From Rhizobium laguerreae (GTDB lineage: Bacteria; Pseudomonadota; Alphaproteobacteria; Rhizobiales; Rhizobiaceae), in contig NZ_MRDM01000002.1 of NCBI RefSeq assembly GCF_002008165.1, positions 1 to 64,000 of the forward strand: 64,000 bases of DNA, read 5' to 3'. A program made the position numbers and the translations under genes. This document shows, piece by piece, positions 7,277 to 15,206 of the stretch (positions are counted from its first letter, which is position 1; the number at the start of each line of letters is the position of its first letter). The notes beneath the pieces are model-generated. The model was not told where the DNA came from. It made no database searches and saw nothing but the letters and a program-made list of their open reading frames with translations.

Positions 7277-7924
7277 TTACATCTCGATGATCGATCGGCG
7301 GACGCGGCCGACGATGGTGACGGCGCCCTGGAATTCCGGTGGCGGCACGTCTTCGTAGGAAGCCGGCTGGAAGGGCGGGTCGTCGTTCGGGCGATAGCGC
7401 TTGTAGGTTGCGGCCCCCGTCTCGTCGGCGACGACATAAAGCGCGTTCGGCGCCAGGCGCTTGTCGCGCAGATTGACGAAAATGATCGAGCCCGGCGGCG
7501 AGATCTTGTTCATCGAATTGCCGTCGACCTCGAGCGCGATCCATTCGCCATCGGGCAGATCGAGGGCGGCGACCGTCGAGAATTCCGAAAAATCGGTGAT
7601 CGGCGCCTGCTCGCTCAGCTGGCCGGCGCTGACCCAGGAGATTTTCGGGACATCGGCGACGGAGGCGGGCAGCTCATCCGGATCGAGCGCGTTGCCGGCG
7701 CCGAACTGCAGCCAGTTGAGATTGACCTTGAAAGCGCGGGCATATTTCTTCGCATCGGCAATGCCGAAGCCGTTGCGGCCGGATTCATGCGCCTTGTAGA
7801 CATTGGCATTCCAGCCGAACCGATCGACGATCGCTTTCGGGCCGGCAAAACCGGCATTCTTCCGGGCCATGACCAGCCGCTTTGCGCGTTCTTCGCGCTC
7901 AAATTGTTCCTGATCTTTCAACAT
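7277..7924 (-). CDS. Phage-type repressor with S24 peptidase domain
   Basis: This 215-residue protein has an N-terminal helix-turn-helix (residues 10-65, including GPKAIVDRFGWNANVYKAHE) and a C-terminal LexA/CI-like self-cleavage domain. The cleavage site is probably the AG in WVSAGQ, the serine is in EVDGNSMN, and the lysine is in the AATYKRYR segment. Such repressors keep prophage genes silent until RecA triggers self-cleavage. It is divergent from the early operon starting at 8008, with three operator-like dyads between; one overlaps its own start codon, which suggests autorepression. No integrase or structural genes are nearby, so this is a domesticated remnant or a partial element. Confidence 0.88.
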   Translation of the reverse strand: MLKDQEQFEREERAKRLVMARKNAGFAGPKAIVDRFGWNANVYKAHESGRNGFGIADAKKYARAFKVNLNWLQFGAGNALDPDELPASVADVPKISWVSAGQLSEQAPITDFSEFSTVAALDLPDGEWIALEVDGNSMNKISPPGSIIFVNLRDKRLAPNALYVVADETGAATYKRYRPNDDPPFQPASYEDVPPPEFQGAVTIVGRVRRSIIEM

Positions 7925-8000
7925 GATATAAAAAATACCCTAAATTAAGGTACATGTCATGCCCTAATGTGCTTGACATTTAAGGTATTAATTGTACCCT
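7923..8000. promoter_or_regulatory. Divergent control region with three repressor operators and an early promoter
   Basis: Three dyads related to TTARGGTA-N7-TACCYTAA occur: 7925-7939 (left arm GATA), 7949-7963 (right arm TGCC) and 7984-7998 (both arms intact). TTGACA at 7973-7978 and TACCCT at 7995-8000 form a plausible rightward promoter overlapped by the third dyad. Its predicted start is at or within a base or two of the ATG at 8008, so the first early gene may be translated from a leaderless mRNA. Confidence 0.62.
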
Positions 8001-8007
8001 AATCGCC

Positions 8008-8256
8008 ATGACAAACACCGACATCATCAGCGACCACATAGCTTCTGGCTGCGGAGACGGGGCCATGAGGTTCACCATCTCAAGCGAAGAGCGGCTCGCC
8101 ATGGACGTCATGCCGACCGGCATCGTCATTCACCGGCCGCACGGCCCAAGGGGAGGGCGGATGTCGGTGATCCCCGTTCGCAACGAGGATATCCCGTTTC
8201 TCGCCAAGGCCCTGCAGCAGGTGCTGAACGCCAACCGGGAGGTGGAATCGATATGA
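8008..8256 (+). CDS. Phage early hypothetical protein
   Basis: The 82-residue product (MTNTDIISDHIASGCGDGAM...) is the first gene of the rightward operon. There is no ribosome binding site, and the presumed promoter ends about eight bases before the ATG, so leaderless translation is likely. The middle reads as a small beta domain (TGIVIHRPHGPRGGRMSVIP). It overlaps the next gene by four bases. Confidence 0.6.
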   Translation: MTNTDIISDHIASGCGDGAMRFTISSEERLAMDVMPTGIVIHRPHGPRGGRMSVIPVRNEDIPFLAKALQQVLNANREVESI

Positions 8257-8465
8257 GCATCGCCACCTCCGCCCGCGAGATCCTGCGACCGAGCGGCCGC
8301 TACACCGGCTGCCCGATCTGCGCAAAGGCGCTGTCGATCGCCGAGGTGATCGAGCGCCACTGCGAGAATTGCGATCGGCCGACGCGCCCGGAAGAGATGC
8401 GGGAAACGATGATCCCGCCCGGCGCGCTGCCGATCCCCAACCCCGATAGCCCAGCCCCTCCCTGA
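8253..8465 (+). CDS. Small zinc-ribbon-like protein
   Basis: This 70-residue protein carries two CxxC pairs (CPIC and CENC, 20 residues apart) that could hold a zinc ion, followed by a proline-rich tail. The ATG overlaps the preceding stop codon in an ATGA. Phage operons often contain such small zinc proteins; no specific role can be given. Confidence 0.6.
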   Translation: MSIATSAREILRPSGRYTGCPICAKALSIAEVIERHCENCDRPTRPEEMRETMIPPGALPIPNPDSPAPP

Positions 8466-8664
8466 GGCTATCGGCCGCTGGCGTCGTTGCCCTCCCTCGG
8501 CGACGCCAGCCCACCCAGGCGGCGGCCTGGCAGACGACCGGAGCCTTTGCTCGCGCAAGAGCCGGCTCCGGTCGTCATCGATGAATTTGAAAATGAAGCA
8601 CGAGGCCAGCACCCGCTCCGGCGGGAACGGCGAGCCGCGTCCGAAATTGAAGAAGGATCAAGCG

Positions 8665-9003
8665 ATGAGCATCCAGGCCGAGGCCGCGCCAGCGCAGCAA
8701 AACACGCACATGAATGCGCTCGAGCTCTTCCGCACCGGCCGGGACTATATCGAAATCGCTGCCATCCTCGGGAGGTCGGTGCCGTCGGTGGAAACCGAGA
8801 TCCACACGCTTCGAAGCGCCGAGAAGGGCGACACCGCGCAGCAGGACCATGACGGCTCAAAGATCCGGCGATTTCCCCGCCGCTCCGCGAGGCCCGGCGC
8901 CCCGGTCAATTTTGCCCGGCGGGCGACGGAGGCTGCGGGTTTGAGGCCAACCATTCATGCGGCCGTGGCGGCCTCAACCGGGAAGGGGACATCGCATGGC
9001 TAA
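8665..9003 (+). CDS. Phage early protein with helix-turn-helix-like segment
   Basis: The start at 8665 (MSIQAEAAPAQQ) is preceded by AAGGA, which favours it over an in-frame ATG at 8581. Residues 15-50 (ALELFRTGRDYIEIAAILGR) resemble a sigma region 4-type helix-turn-helix. The C-terminal half is basic and low in complexity. It overlaps the next gene by eight bases. Confidence 0.5.
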   Translation: MSIQAEAAPAQQNTHMNALELFRTGRDYIEIAAILGRSVPSVETEIHTLRSAEKGDTAQQDHDGSKIRRFPRRSARPGAPVNFARRATEAAGLRPTIHAAVAASTGKGTSHG

Positions 9004-9361
9004 GGACACGGTGAGTGAGGAGATCATGGAAATCCTCCGGCCGGTGCTCGGCGAGGAGCTGGCGGCAGCGATCATCGAGCATCGCAAGCGCACGCTGAGG
9101 AAGCCGCTGACGGCCTATGCAGCGCGAATGCAGGCCAGAGAATATCTGATGACCGGCGATCCGGTCGGCGCCGCCGAGATGCAGATCTTCCGCGGCTGGC
9201 AGGCGATCAAATGCGACTGGTACCTCAAGGAGAAGGCGAGGGAAGCCGGGTCGATCAACAGCAGCACGAGAAGGACAGCAGTGGATGCCGCACGAGATTT
9301 CCCCTCTGGTGAAGATCATTTCGGGGATGCTTTCTGGCTTCCCGGCATCCGCAGGCACTGA
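8996..9361 (+). CDS. Phage early hypothetical protein
   Basis: The 121-residue product (MAKDTVSEEIMEILRPVLGE...) is helical over its first 85 residues and looks coding there (RKPLTAYAARMQAREYL, VGAAEMQIFRGWQAIKCDWY). Its C-terminal 25 residues overlap the next gene by 77 bases, an unusually long overlap that may mean the true stop was shifted. AAGGGG lies upstream of the start. Confidence 0.55.
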   Translation: MAKDTVSEEIMEILRPVLGEELAAAIIEHRKRTLRKPLTAYAARMQAREYLMTGDPVGAAEMQIFRGWQAIKCDWYLKEKAREAGSINSSTRRTAVDAARDFPSGEDHFGDAFWLPGIRRH

Positions 9362-9725
9362 TCCCGACATGCAGATCCGCGCCTATCTCGTCGCCGTCGA
9401 GGGCCTGCCGGCAGAGGCGGTCTGGCGGGCTGCCAAACGCTTCATCTCCGGCCAGGTGAGGGATCATAACCGCGCCTTTGCGCCGAGCTCGGCGAGCTTT
9501 GCCGAGGAGTGCCGCCAGCAGCAGGCGGCGATCGAGGCCGAGCGCCGGCCTCGCCTGGAAGCCGAGCCCGAGGTGCCGCGGCCGAAAGTGCCGGCCTACA
9601 AGATGCAACTGCTGCGCGATGCGGCCAATGGCAGCCGCAGCGCCAAGCGGGAGCTCGCCCGCATGTTTCCCGACAACCCGATCATCGCCCGCGCCGCGCG
9701 CGATGCACAGGAGGCAGCCAAGTGA
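9285..9725 (+). CDS. Conserved phage-type hypothetical protein
   Basis: The 146-residue product starts MPHEISPLVKIISGMLSGFP and has a well-formed helical core (AYLVAVEGLPAEAVWRAAKR). It contains FAPSSASFAEECRQ and a charged C-terminal half. Similar proteins sit in prophage early operons of rhizobia next to replication-related genes, but no enzymatic motif is visible. Its stop overlaps the GTG of the next gene. Confidence 0.6.
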   Translation: MPHEISPLVKIISGMLSGFPASAGTDPDMQIRAYLVAVEGLPAEAVWRAAKRFISGQVRDHNRAFAPSSASFAEECRQQQAAIEAERRPRLEAEPEVPRPKVPAYKMQLLRDAANGSRSAKRELARMFPDNPIIARAARDAQEAAK

Positions 9726-10213
9726 CCATCACCTTTTGGACGGAAGACAAGATCGTCAAGGCGGAAAAGCTCTGGAAGGAAGGGCTGTCGGCGAGGGAAA
9801 TCGCCACCCTGTTCGGCTCGAAGAAGAACACCGTCATCAACATGGCGCATCGCAACCGCGACAGGTTCCCCTCGAGGCAGGACCTGGCATCCGCATCCGA
9901 AGGCAGGCCCGCCTGTCCAGCCGATCCGCCACCCCGACCGCGTCACGCGGGTGACCCTGTCGGGCGCGCATGTGACGATGCCGCGCGTGCCGAGCATCGA
10001 TGGGCCTGCGGAGCCATGAGCCAGGTCACCCCACGCGAAACCGAAGTGATCCGCTGGATGGCGGCGGGCAAGACGGCCGCCGAGATCGGCACCATTCTCG
10101 GCATCTCGCCGATCACCGTGAATACGCACATCGCCAACGCCAAGATGAAGCTCGGCGTCTTCAAGGAGACGGCGCTGGTCGCCGCGGCACTCAGAAACGG
10201 CATCATTCGATAG
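9722..10213 (+). CDS. GcrA-like / LuxR-type two-domain regulator (possible frameshift fusion)
   Basis: The N-terminus (residues 1-47: FWTEDKIVKAEKLWKEGLSA, then REIATLFGSKKNTVINMAHR) matches the DNA-binding part of GcrA, a cell-cycle regulator in alphaproteobacteria. The C-terminus from about residue 99 is a LuxR helix-turn-helix (TPRETEVIRWMAAGKTAAEI). The linker is low in conservation. In another frame the linker DNA encodes RVTLSGAHVTMPRVPSIDGP and stops in an ATGA exactly at the internal ATG (10016) of the LuxR part. This suggests two separate, overlapping genes joined by a frameshift. GTG start overlaps the previous stop. Confidence 0.6.
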   Translation: MTITFWTEDKIVKAEKLWKEGLSAREIATLFGSKKNTVINMAHRNRDRFPSRQDLASASEGRPACPADPPPRPRHAGDPVGRACDDAARAEHRWACGAMSQVTPRETEVIRWMAAGKTAAEIGTILGISPITVNTHIANAKMKLGVFKETALVAAALRNGIIR

Positions 10214-10226
10214 AAGGACCATCAGC

Positions 10227-10820
10227 ATGGGCGGCAAAGCCACCAAGGTGAAGACAGCACGGGTTAACAAGGGCGCCGGCCGGCCGCGCAAGGAAAATGT
10301 CGAGCGTTTTCCCTGCGGCAAGATCAAGCCCTTCGAAACCGAAAAGGACAATATCAGCGTCGCGATATCAGCCCGCCGCCGCATCCACGGCTTCGGCCGG
10401 ACGGTTGATGACGAGACGGTCAGGAGCCCCTTTGCCGGCTACACACTCGGCCGCATGTTCCTGGACGGCCTGATCACCGCCGAACAGCGCCAGGCCGGCG
10501 ACGACTATGCCGAGGCGATCGCCCGCTACCACAAGACCACAGGCATCCCGGCCCCGAGCCCGAGGGCGCAATCGCTGTTCACAGTCAAAGGCCATGAAGG
10601 CGAACAGACCGAAACCTTCGCCGACCGCGCCCGCAAAGCCAGCAACCGCATGATGGCGCTGCAGGGCATCCTGCTGCGCTGCCCTGATGGCCCGCAGGTG
10701 CGCAGCATGGTCTATAACGTCACGGTGATGGACTATGACCACCTGCGCCAGATGCCGCCGCAGCAGTTGCTGTGGCTGCGGCGGGGGTTGACGGCGTTGC
10801 GAGGGGCGAGGGGTGGGTGA
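10227..10820 (+). CDS. Conserved phage-type hypothetical protein
   Basis: The 197-residue protein has a lysine-rich N-terminus (MGGKATKVKTARVNKGAGRP) and a globular remainder with TLGRMFLDGLITAEQRQAGD and a C-terminal HLRQMPPQQLLWLRRGLTAL. It follows the regulator gene by 13 bases and ends the rightward operon. Proteins of this type close the early region of several rhizobial prophages; function is unknown. Confidence 0.6.
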   Translation: MGGKATKVKTARVNKGAGRPRKENVERFPCGKIKPFETEKDNISVAISARRRIHGFGRTVDDETVRSPFAGYTLGRMFLDGLITAEQRQAGDDYAEAIARYHKTTGIPAPSPRAQSLFTVKGHEGEQTETFADRARKASNRMMALQGILLRCPDGPQVRSMVYNVTVMDYDHLRQMPPQQLLWLRRGLTALRGARGG

Positions 10821-10898
10821 TGAAATGGAGGCCGATTGCCGCTATCGAATGCTGTCTCGGTTCCTATATGCTTACTCGAAAGCATCGGAGGATTTTGA

Positions 10899-11102
10899 AT
10901 GGCTACGGTTGAAACTCGGATAAAAGAGAGAATTGCGGGACGTCCGGGATTGACCGAATCCGAGTTGGCTGTGGCCATTTTTTGAATGAAAGGATATCAG
11001 CAGCGCGTAAGTGCCACCGATGAGGCTGATGGACCGAAGCGGCCGTGCCATCGCTATCGATTTGCTGCGGCTTGCAATACCCTGAGAAGGGTTTGGACTT
11101 AG
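10899..11102 (+). pseudogene. Small gene interrupted by an in-frame stop
   Basis: CGGAGG lies upstream of an ATG that opens MATVETRIKERIAGRPGLTE and continues SELAVAIF before a TGA at 10983. In the same frame, right after the TGA, the sequence resumes MKGYQQRVSATDEADG and runs on to a TAG at 11100-11102. A pattern of ...AIFG..GYQQRV... is what one would expect of a small winged-helix protein, with glycine mutated to stop. The first 28 codons alone may still be translated. Confidence 0.45.
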
Positions 11103-11557
11103 TTCACACACACGGTGTTTGCCACAAAAGAAAAAAAGTCGTCAGCCTCCGGCTCGAATGTGGGGCCAGCCATGTCGAGACAATAGACCCCCTCGCCGAG
11201 AGAGGGGCAAAGGCAGTACCTCCAAGAGGCACCGCTGTCCGCAATAGCGACCGCATCGGCGGGGATAGGATGCCCTTCGGGACGTGGGCCTGACAGTGCA
11301 CGGTAGGAGGCAGACTGGTAAAGCTGAAAGGAGGGATGCGGTTCGACGGAGGACGCGGGCTCGGGCTCGGGCTCGTAGATATAGAAATCTCGCGTAGTTG
11401 AGCCCACCCCAACCGCACGAATGAACTCAAGGTATTGTTTGGAAATGCTGGGGTAGCGCGTTGCAATCCTCACAGCGACTATTTCAGACACCGGCTGCAG
11501 CGACGATAATTCATTTGCGCGATCCAAGTCGAGCAACTGCGCGATTCCACTCATCAT
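11099..11557 (-). CDS. SMI1/KNR4 (SUKH)-type protein
   Basis: The 152-residue protein has the pattern of SUKH immunity proteins: an N-terminal basic segment, YLEFIRAVGVGSTTRDFYIY, a long loop, then an aspartate-rich strand (AIADSGASWRYCLCP) and a C-terminal EADDFFSFVANTV helix. SUKH proteins neutralise nuclease or other toxins of contact-dependent and polymorphic toxin systems. No toxin gene is beside it here, so it is an orphan immunity gene, or one acting on an incoming toxin. Confidence 0.65.
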   Translation of the reverse strand: MMSGIAQLLDLDRANELSSLQPVSEIVAVRIATRYPSISKQYLEFIRAVGVGSTTRDFYIYEPEPEPASSVEPHPSFQLYQSASYRALSGPRPEGHPIPADAVAIADSGASWRYCLCPSLGEGVYCLDMAGPTFEPEADDFFSFVANTVCVN

Positions 11558-11649
11558 AGGGTTTTCAACCTCTTCCCCTCTCTTGCCGCACTTTGCAGCC
11601 TCGGCTTGTCTACAACGATAGCCGACATGATCGCAATTGGCGCATAGTC

Positions 11650-11785
11650 GCCATAGCGCTCCACGGCTGGTGGCGTTTGATGCAGAATATCGGAATTATT
11701 CCGCTCAGGTGTGAGCGGCACACCGCTTACGCTTTATATGCGGTTAATGGGGTGCCTTCGTCGTCTGCCCAATGGAGCGCTATGG
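11650..11785. repeat. 14-bp inverted repeat flanking a 108-bp spacer
   Basis: GCCATAGCGCTCCA (11650-11663) returns as its exact reverse complement at 11772-11785. The region between SUKH and esterase genes (11558-11894) contains nothing else that looks coding. It could be the edge of a small mobile element or a regulatory loop. Confidence 0.4.
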
Positions 11786-11894
11786 CACCTATCCACCGAT
11801 AGCGACTTTGGTCGACGTCTGACGGACCCTTTCCGTTGCCGCTCCATGGGAGTATTTTGCTCCAAACTGTTTCAACTTGGCGTTGGAGAGTGCA

Positions 11895-13469
11895 GTGTTT
11901 GTGGACGGCAGTCGCAAGTTTCTGCTCTTTTTGGCCGTCGTATCGTGTCAGCTGACGTTCGCGCCACAATTGGGTGCGGCAGACGACACCGTTACCATCG
12001 ACAGCGGAATGCTGAAGGGTGAGAGGTCGGGCACGGTCGTCAGCTTCAAGGGCATACCCTATGCGGCGCCACCGGTTGGTGATCTGAGATGGCGCAATCC
12101 GAGACCAATGGAGACATGGAGCGGGATCAAGGATGCCCGCAATTTCGGTCCGTCCTGCATGCAGGCCGGTGACCTGCCGAAGTCAGAAGATTGTTTGACC
12201 CTCAATGTCTGGACACCCGCCAAGCGTCCCCGGACCCCACTGCCGGTGATGGTTTGGATTTATGGCGGCGCTCTTGCCGAGGGAAACACCCTTCAGTATC
12301 CTGGTGACCAGCTGGCCGCCCGGAGAGTTGTGTTCGTCAGCATGAACTACCGTGTAGGCCGATTAGGCTACTTTGCCCATCCGGCGCTGATGAAGGAATC
12401 CCCTGATGAGCCCGTCGGCAATTATGGTTACATGGACCAGCTTGCAGCCTTGAAATGGGTCCAGCAAAATATCGAAGCCTTCGGCGGCGATCCGAAGAAA
12501 GTGACGATATTCGGAGAGTCGGCCGGTGGCGGCTCGGTGATGGCGCACATGATATCGCCACTGTCACGGGGGCTTTTCCGCGGCGCCATTCTACAGTCAC
12601 CGGGTCTGCCTAGCGCGCGTGCTGAGAGCACGCCTTTATCATCTTTGAAAGAAGCAGAGAAAACCGCGATGGACTATGCGGCTTCTCTGGGAATCGATGG
12701 CAGCGATGCCGACGCTCTCACCGCCCTTCGGGCGCTGCCTGCTGAAAAGCTGACCGAAGGTGCATCGGCACACGACGTGCTGGCGGGAATATCGACCGGC
12801 AAGCCCGTCATCGGCGTCTCAGGCCCGATCATTGACGGACGGTTTTTGCTCGAAACGCCTGAAGCGGCCTTTGCGGCCGGCCGCCAGGCGCCGGTTCCCG
12901 TCATCGTCGGGGCAAATAATCGAGATCTCGGTCTCGGTGAGGCCGCGACGAAAGACGATCTCTTCGCGCTGTTCGGGAAGCATGCAGCCGAAGCCCGCAC
13001 CCTCTACGATCCGACCGGCCAACAGACGCTCGATGAGCTGAAGCAGCAGGTTCTGGCCGACAAAACGCTTGTCGAACCGTCGCGCCACCTCGCTGACGAG
13101 ATGATCCGCGCTGGTCAGCCGACGTGGTGGTATCGTTTCTCCTATGTCGCCGAGGCCCTCCGTACCGATCCGGCATGGAAAGGCACTCTGCACGGCTTCG
13201 AAATTCCGTTTACGCTCAACATTCCGGACGCACTGGTGAAAGACAAGGTTACGCCTGCCGACTGGGCCATGGCCACATTGGCGAGTGCCTACTGGGTCCA
13301 ATTTGCAACGAGCGGTGATCCCAATGGCGGCTCACGGCCAAAATGGCCCCACCACGACCCCTTCGTCCACAGGGTCATCGACTTCACCAATCACGGCGTG
13401 ACGTTCGGAGCAGATCCGCTGAAGCAGAGGCTCGACCTCTGGCAAAGCTATTGGGAGGAAAAGGAGTGA
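11895..13469 (+). CDS. Type-B carboxylesterase, exported
   Basis: This is an alpha/beta-hydrolase of the cholinesterase/carboxylesterase B family, about 524 residues. The family signatures EDCLTLNVW and FGESAGGGSV are present, with the catalytic serine near residue 208. The catalytic histidine is in LHGFEIPF near residue 433. The N-terminus (RKFLLFLAVVSCQLTFAPQL then GAAD) looks like a signal peptide, so the enzyme acts in the periplasm or outside, hydrolysing esters of unknown identity. GTG at 11895 was chosen because GGAG lies six bases upstream; TTG 11877 or GTG 11901 are alternatives. Confidence 0.88.
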   Translation: MFVDGSRKFLLFLAVVSCQLTFAPQLGAADDTVTIDSGMLKGERSGTVVSFKGIPYAAPPVGDLRWRNPRPMETWSGIKDARNFGPSCMQAGDLPKSEDCLTLNVWTPAKRPRTPLPVMVWIYGGALAEGNTLQYPGDQLAARRVVFVSMNYRVGRLGYFAHPALMKESPDEPVGNYGYMDQLAALKWVQQNIEAFGGDPKKVTIFGESAGGGSVMAHMISPLSRGLFRGAILQSPGLPSARAESTPLSSLKEAEKTAMDYAASLGIDGSDADALTALRALPAEKLTEGASAHDVLAGISTGKPVIGVSGPIIDGRFLLETPEAAFAAGRQAPVPVIVGANNRDLGLGEAATKDDLFALFGKHAAEARTLYDPTGQQTLDELKQQVLADKTLVEPSRHLADEMIRAGQPTWWYRFSYVAEALRTDPAWKGTLHGFEIPFTLNIPDALVKDKVTPADWAMATLASAYWVQFATSGDPNGGSRPKWPHHDPFVHRVIDFTNHGVTFGADPLKQRLDLWQSYWEEKE

Positions 13470-13544
13470 CGGGGTCGGCGCCGCCCGAATTCTGGCACCG
13501 TTGTCGCGCCATTCAGCGGGGGGTGCGAAGCCGTCTGGAAGGCT

Positions 13545-13778
13545 TCACGAGGCTGAGAATTTCACCATGACACCCCGCTGGCGAAAGTAGGCCTCCATCC
13601 GCTTCCTGCCGGAACGGTTATTCTGCACGAGCCTGGCCGGGTCGAATACGGCCTCTTTCGCACCCGCCCGCGTCAACGCTGCCTTCAGGGCCGCGATATG
13701 CACGTCGATGTCGGCATTGTCCGCCTGGAGCGACTCATAAATGCGGTTTGTTGCATCTGCTACGGTCGGTTCGCTCAC
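13545..13778 (-). CDS. Small conserved hypothetical protein
   Basis: The 77-residue product is helical (ADATNRIYESLQADNADIDV, HIAALKAALTRAGAKEAVF) and ends with a basic, tyrosine-containing segment (NNRSGRKRMEAYFRQRGVMV). The start ATG at 13778 follows a GGAGTG. It is convergent with the esterase gene. No known domain. Confidence 0.6.
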   Translation of the reverse strand: MSEPTVADATNRIYESLQADNADIDVHIAALKAALTRAGAKEAVFDPARLVQNNRSGRKRMEAYFRQRGVMVKFSAS

Positions 13779-13946
13779 GATTACACTCCTGTTGTCGTCT
13801 GGCTGGCCTGACCGTATTGGGGTGAAACCTGTTCACGTCAATGGGTGACAATGGATTGGAACATTTCGTCCACTTTCGAAGATGAACCACCAGAAGCGTT
13901 CCCAGCTAGAGTGTCTTCTCACCGAAGTCCATGATAAGCGGCGCCT

Positions 13947-14456
13947 ATGGGAATCAAGAACTATCTGATCGAAGGCGGTTCCGGCACCGGGAAAACGTCC
14001 GTCGCTACCGAACTGGAGCGGCGGGGCTATCATGTCGTTCATGGTGACAGGGTCTTGGCCTATGTCGGCGACCCCGAGACGGGCCAGGCGCTCGCAGGAC
14101 CACCCGAAGGCGCGGACCGCATCGTTTGGGGATACGCCCACTGGATCTGGCCTGTCGACAAGGTCCGCGCTATTGCTGCCGACACCACCCATCCTGCCAC
14201 CTTCTTCTGTGGCGGCTCGCGCAATTTCCACAAATTCCTGGACCTCTTCGACAAGGTTTTCGTGCTCGATATAGACGTTGAGACCTTGAATCGACGGTTG
14301 GATGGGCGGCCGAATGAGCCGGGCTTCGAGCCGGCCGAGCGGGCGCTGGTGCTCCGCTACCATCATACCCGGGAATATCTTCCCATCGGCATCAGTATCG
14401 ACACGACGGGTACCGTCCCAAGTGTCGTCGACGATATCCTCGCTCAACTCACCTGA
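13947..14456 (+). CDS. P-loop kinase-like ATPase
   Basis: The 169-residue protein has a Walker A motif right at the N-terminus (IEGGSGTGKTSVA) and a kinase-like fold with a possible LID region near NRRLDGRPNEPGFEPAER. It resembles small nucleotide or shikimate-kinase-type enzymes of the AAA_33 group. The substrate cannot be deduced. It stands alone, preceded by a short AT-richer region. Confidence 0.7.
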   Translation: MGIKNYLIEGGSGTGKTSVATELERRGYHVVHGDRVLAYVGDPETGQALAGPPEGADRIVWGYAHWIWPVDKVRAIAADTTHPATFFCGGSRNFHKFLDLFDKVFVLDIDVETLNRRLDGRPNEPGFEPAERALVLRYHHTREYLPIGISIDTTGTVPSVVDDILAQLT

Positions 14457-15008
14457 CGCCCTGAAAGTGTTGAGAATGGGAGGAAAAGCAGTGACGGGGT
14501 CGGTGCCCGTCGCTTAGCCCCATGTCAGAGTTCCCAAAGAGACGACCACGTGTCCAGATTCGGTCAGAGCGCAACACCATTGTTGATTGCCCAAGTACTG
14601 AAATGCCCTTTGGCGGCAGGTCTGCGCTCTATCGCCTCTCGTAACCCCCGAATTGGTTCGTCTTTATCCCCTAGCAGCCAAGCTGCGCTGACTGACAGCA
14701 GAGACGGGCGGTTCCGGAGGGCAGCAGCGAGATGCTGCATGTCACGATGAGAGTCTAGCCACGGGATGTCGTGCCGCGAGAGTAAGCTCAAACATCCAGA
14801 ATGCGACTCAAAGCCGTCAATGACAGCCGCCGAAATAGGGCGTATGCTTGCTTATCGCTGGCTAGGACCCTGCAAGCGTCAGCGACTGGGAGCGCAAGAC
14901 TCCCGCCTTCGGGCGCGCCGACAAGCCGACAAGATGTCACCCTTTGCCGGAATCTCTTTTGCTCGAATCCGGTCCAGACCCCTTTTTGTAGTTCGGAGCA
15001 GCGTACTG
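14457..15008. other. Gene-poor stretch before the binding-protein cluster
   Basis: A minus-strand frame at 14564-14791 (75 residues, ...LREAIERRPAAKGHFSTW) has some protein-like character but a TTG start and no ribosome binding site. Otherwise nothing convincing is seen. Confidence 0.3.
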
Positions 15009-15179
15009 ATGCCGATCATCCAAACCTGTCGCCGATTCCTGGCCGGCGCTGCAACGGTGGGCGCTGCTGGTATCGTCGGTCTTCCGGAGTCACTCCAGGC
15101 GGAACCGCTGGAAACGACCTCGGTTCGTCTACCGAATGGCGCTTCCTCGGCGAGTTTGAAGCGTGAGTTGAACACCTAA
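15009..15179 (+). pseudogene. Internally deleted relative of the NMT1-type binding protein (upstream copy)
   Basis: The frame opens MPIIQTCRRFLAGAATVGAA, closely matching the signal sequence of the full-length gene at 15207, up to EPLETTSVRL. It then jumps to the very end of the family: DNA for TEWRFLGEFEA is present in a second frame and KRELNT in the first, matching the ending DWRFLNEIKRELKN of the full gene. About 280 codons in between are missing. At 56 residues it cannot be a binding protein. It is diverged from the full copy, so the duplication is old. Confidence 0.65.
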
Positions 15180-15206
15180 TCCCATTCTCTCCAGGGGAGA
15201 CGTGGC

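Noticed and set aside
14564..14791. A 75-codon minus-strand gene
   Set aside because: Protein-like in places, but TTG start, no ribosome binding site and no relatives I recognise.
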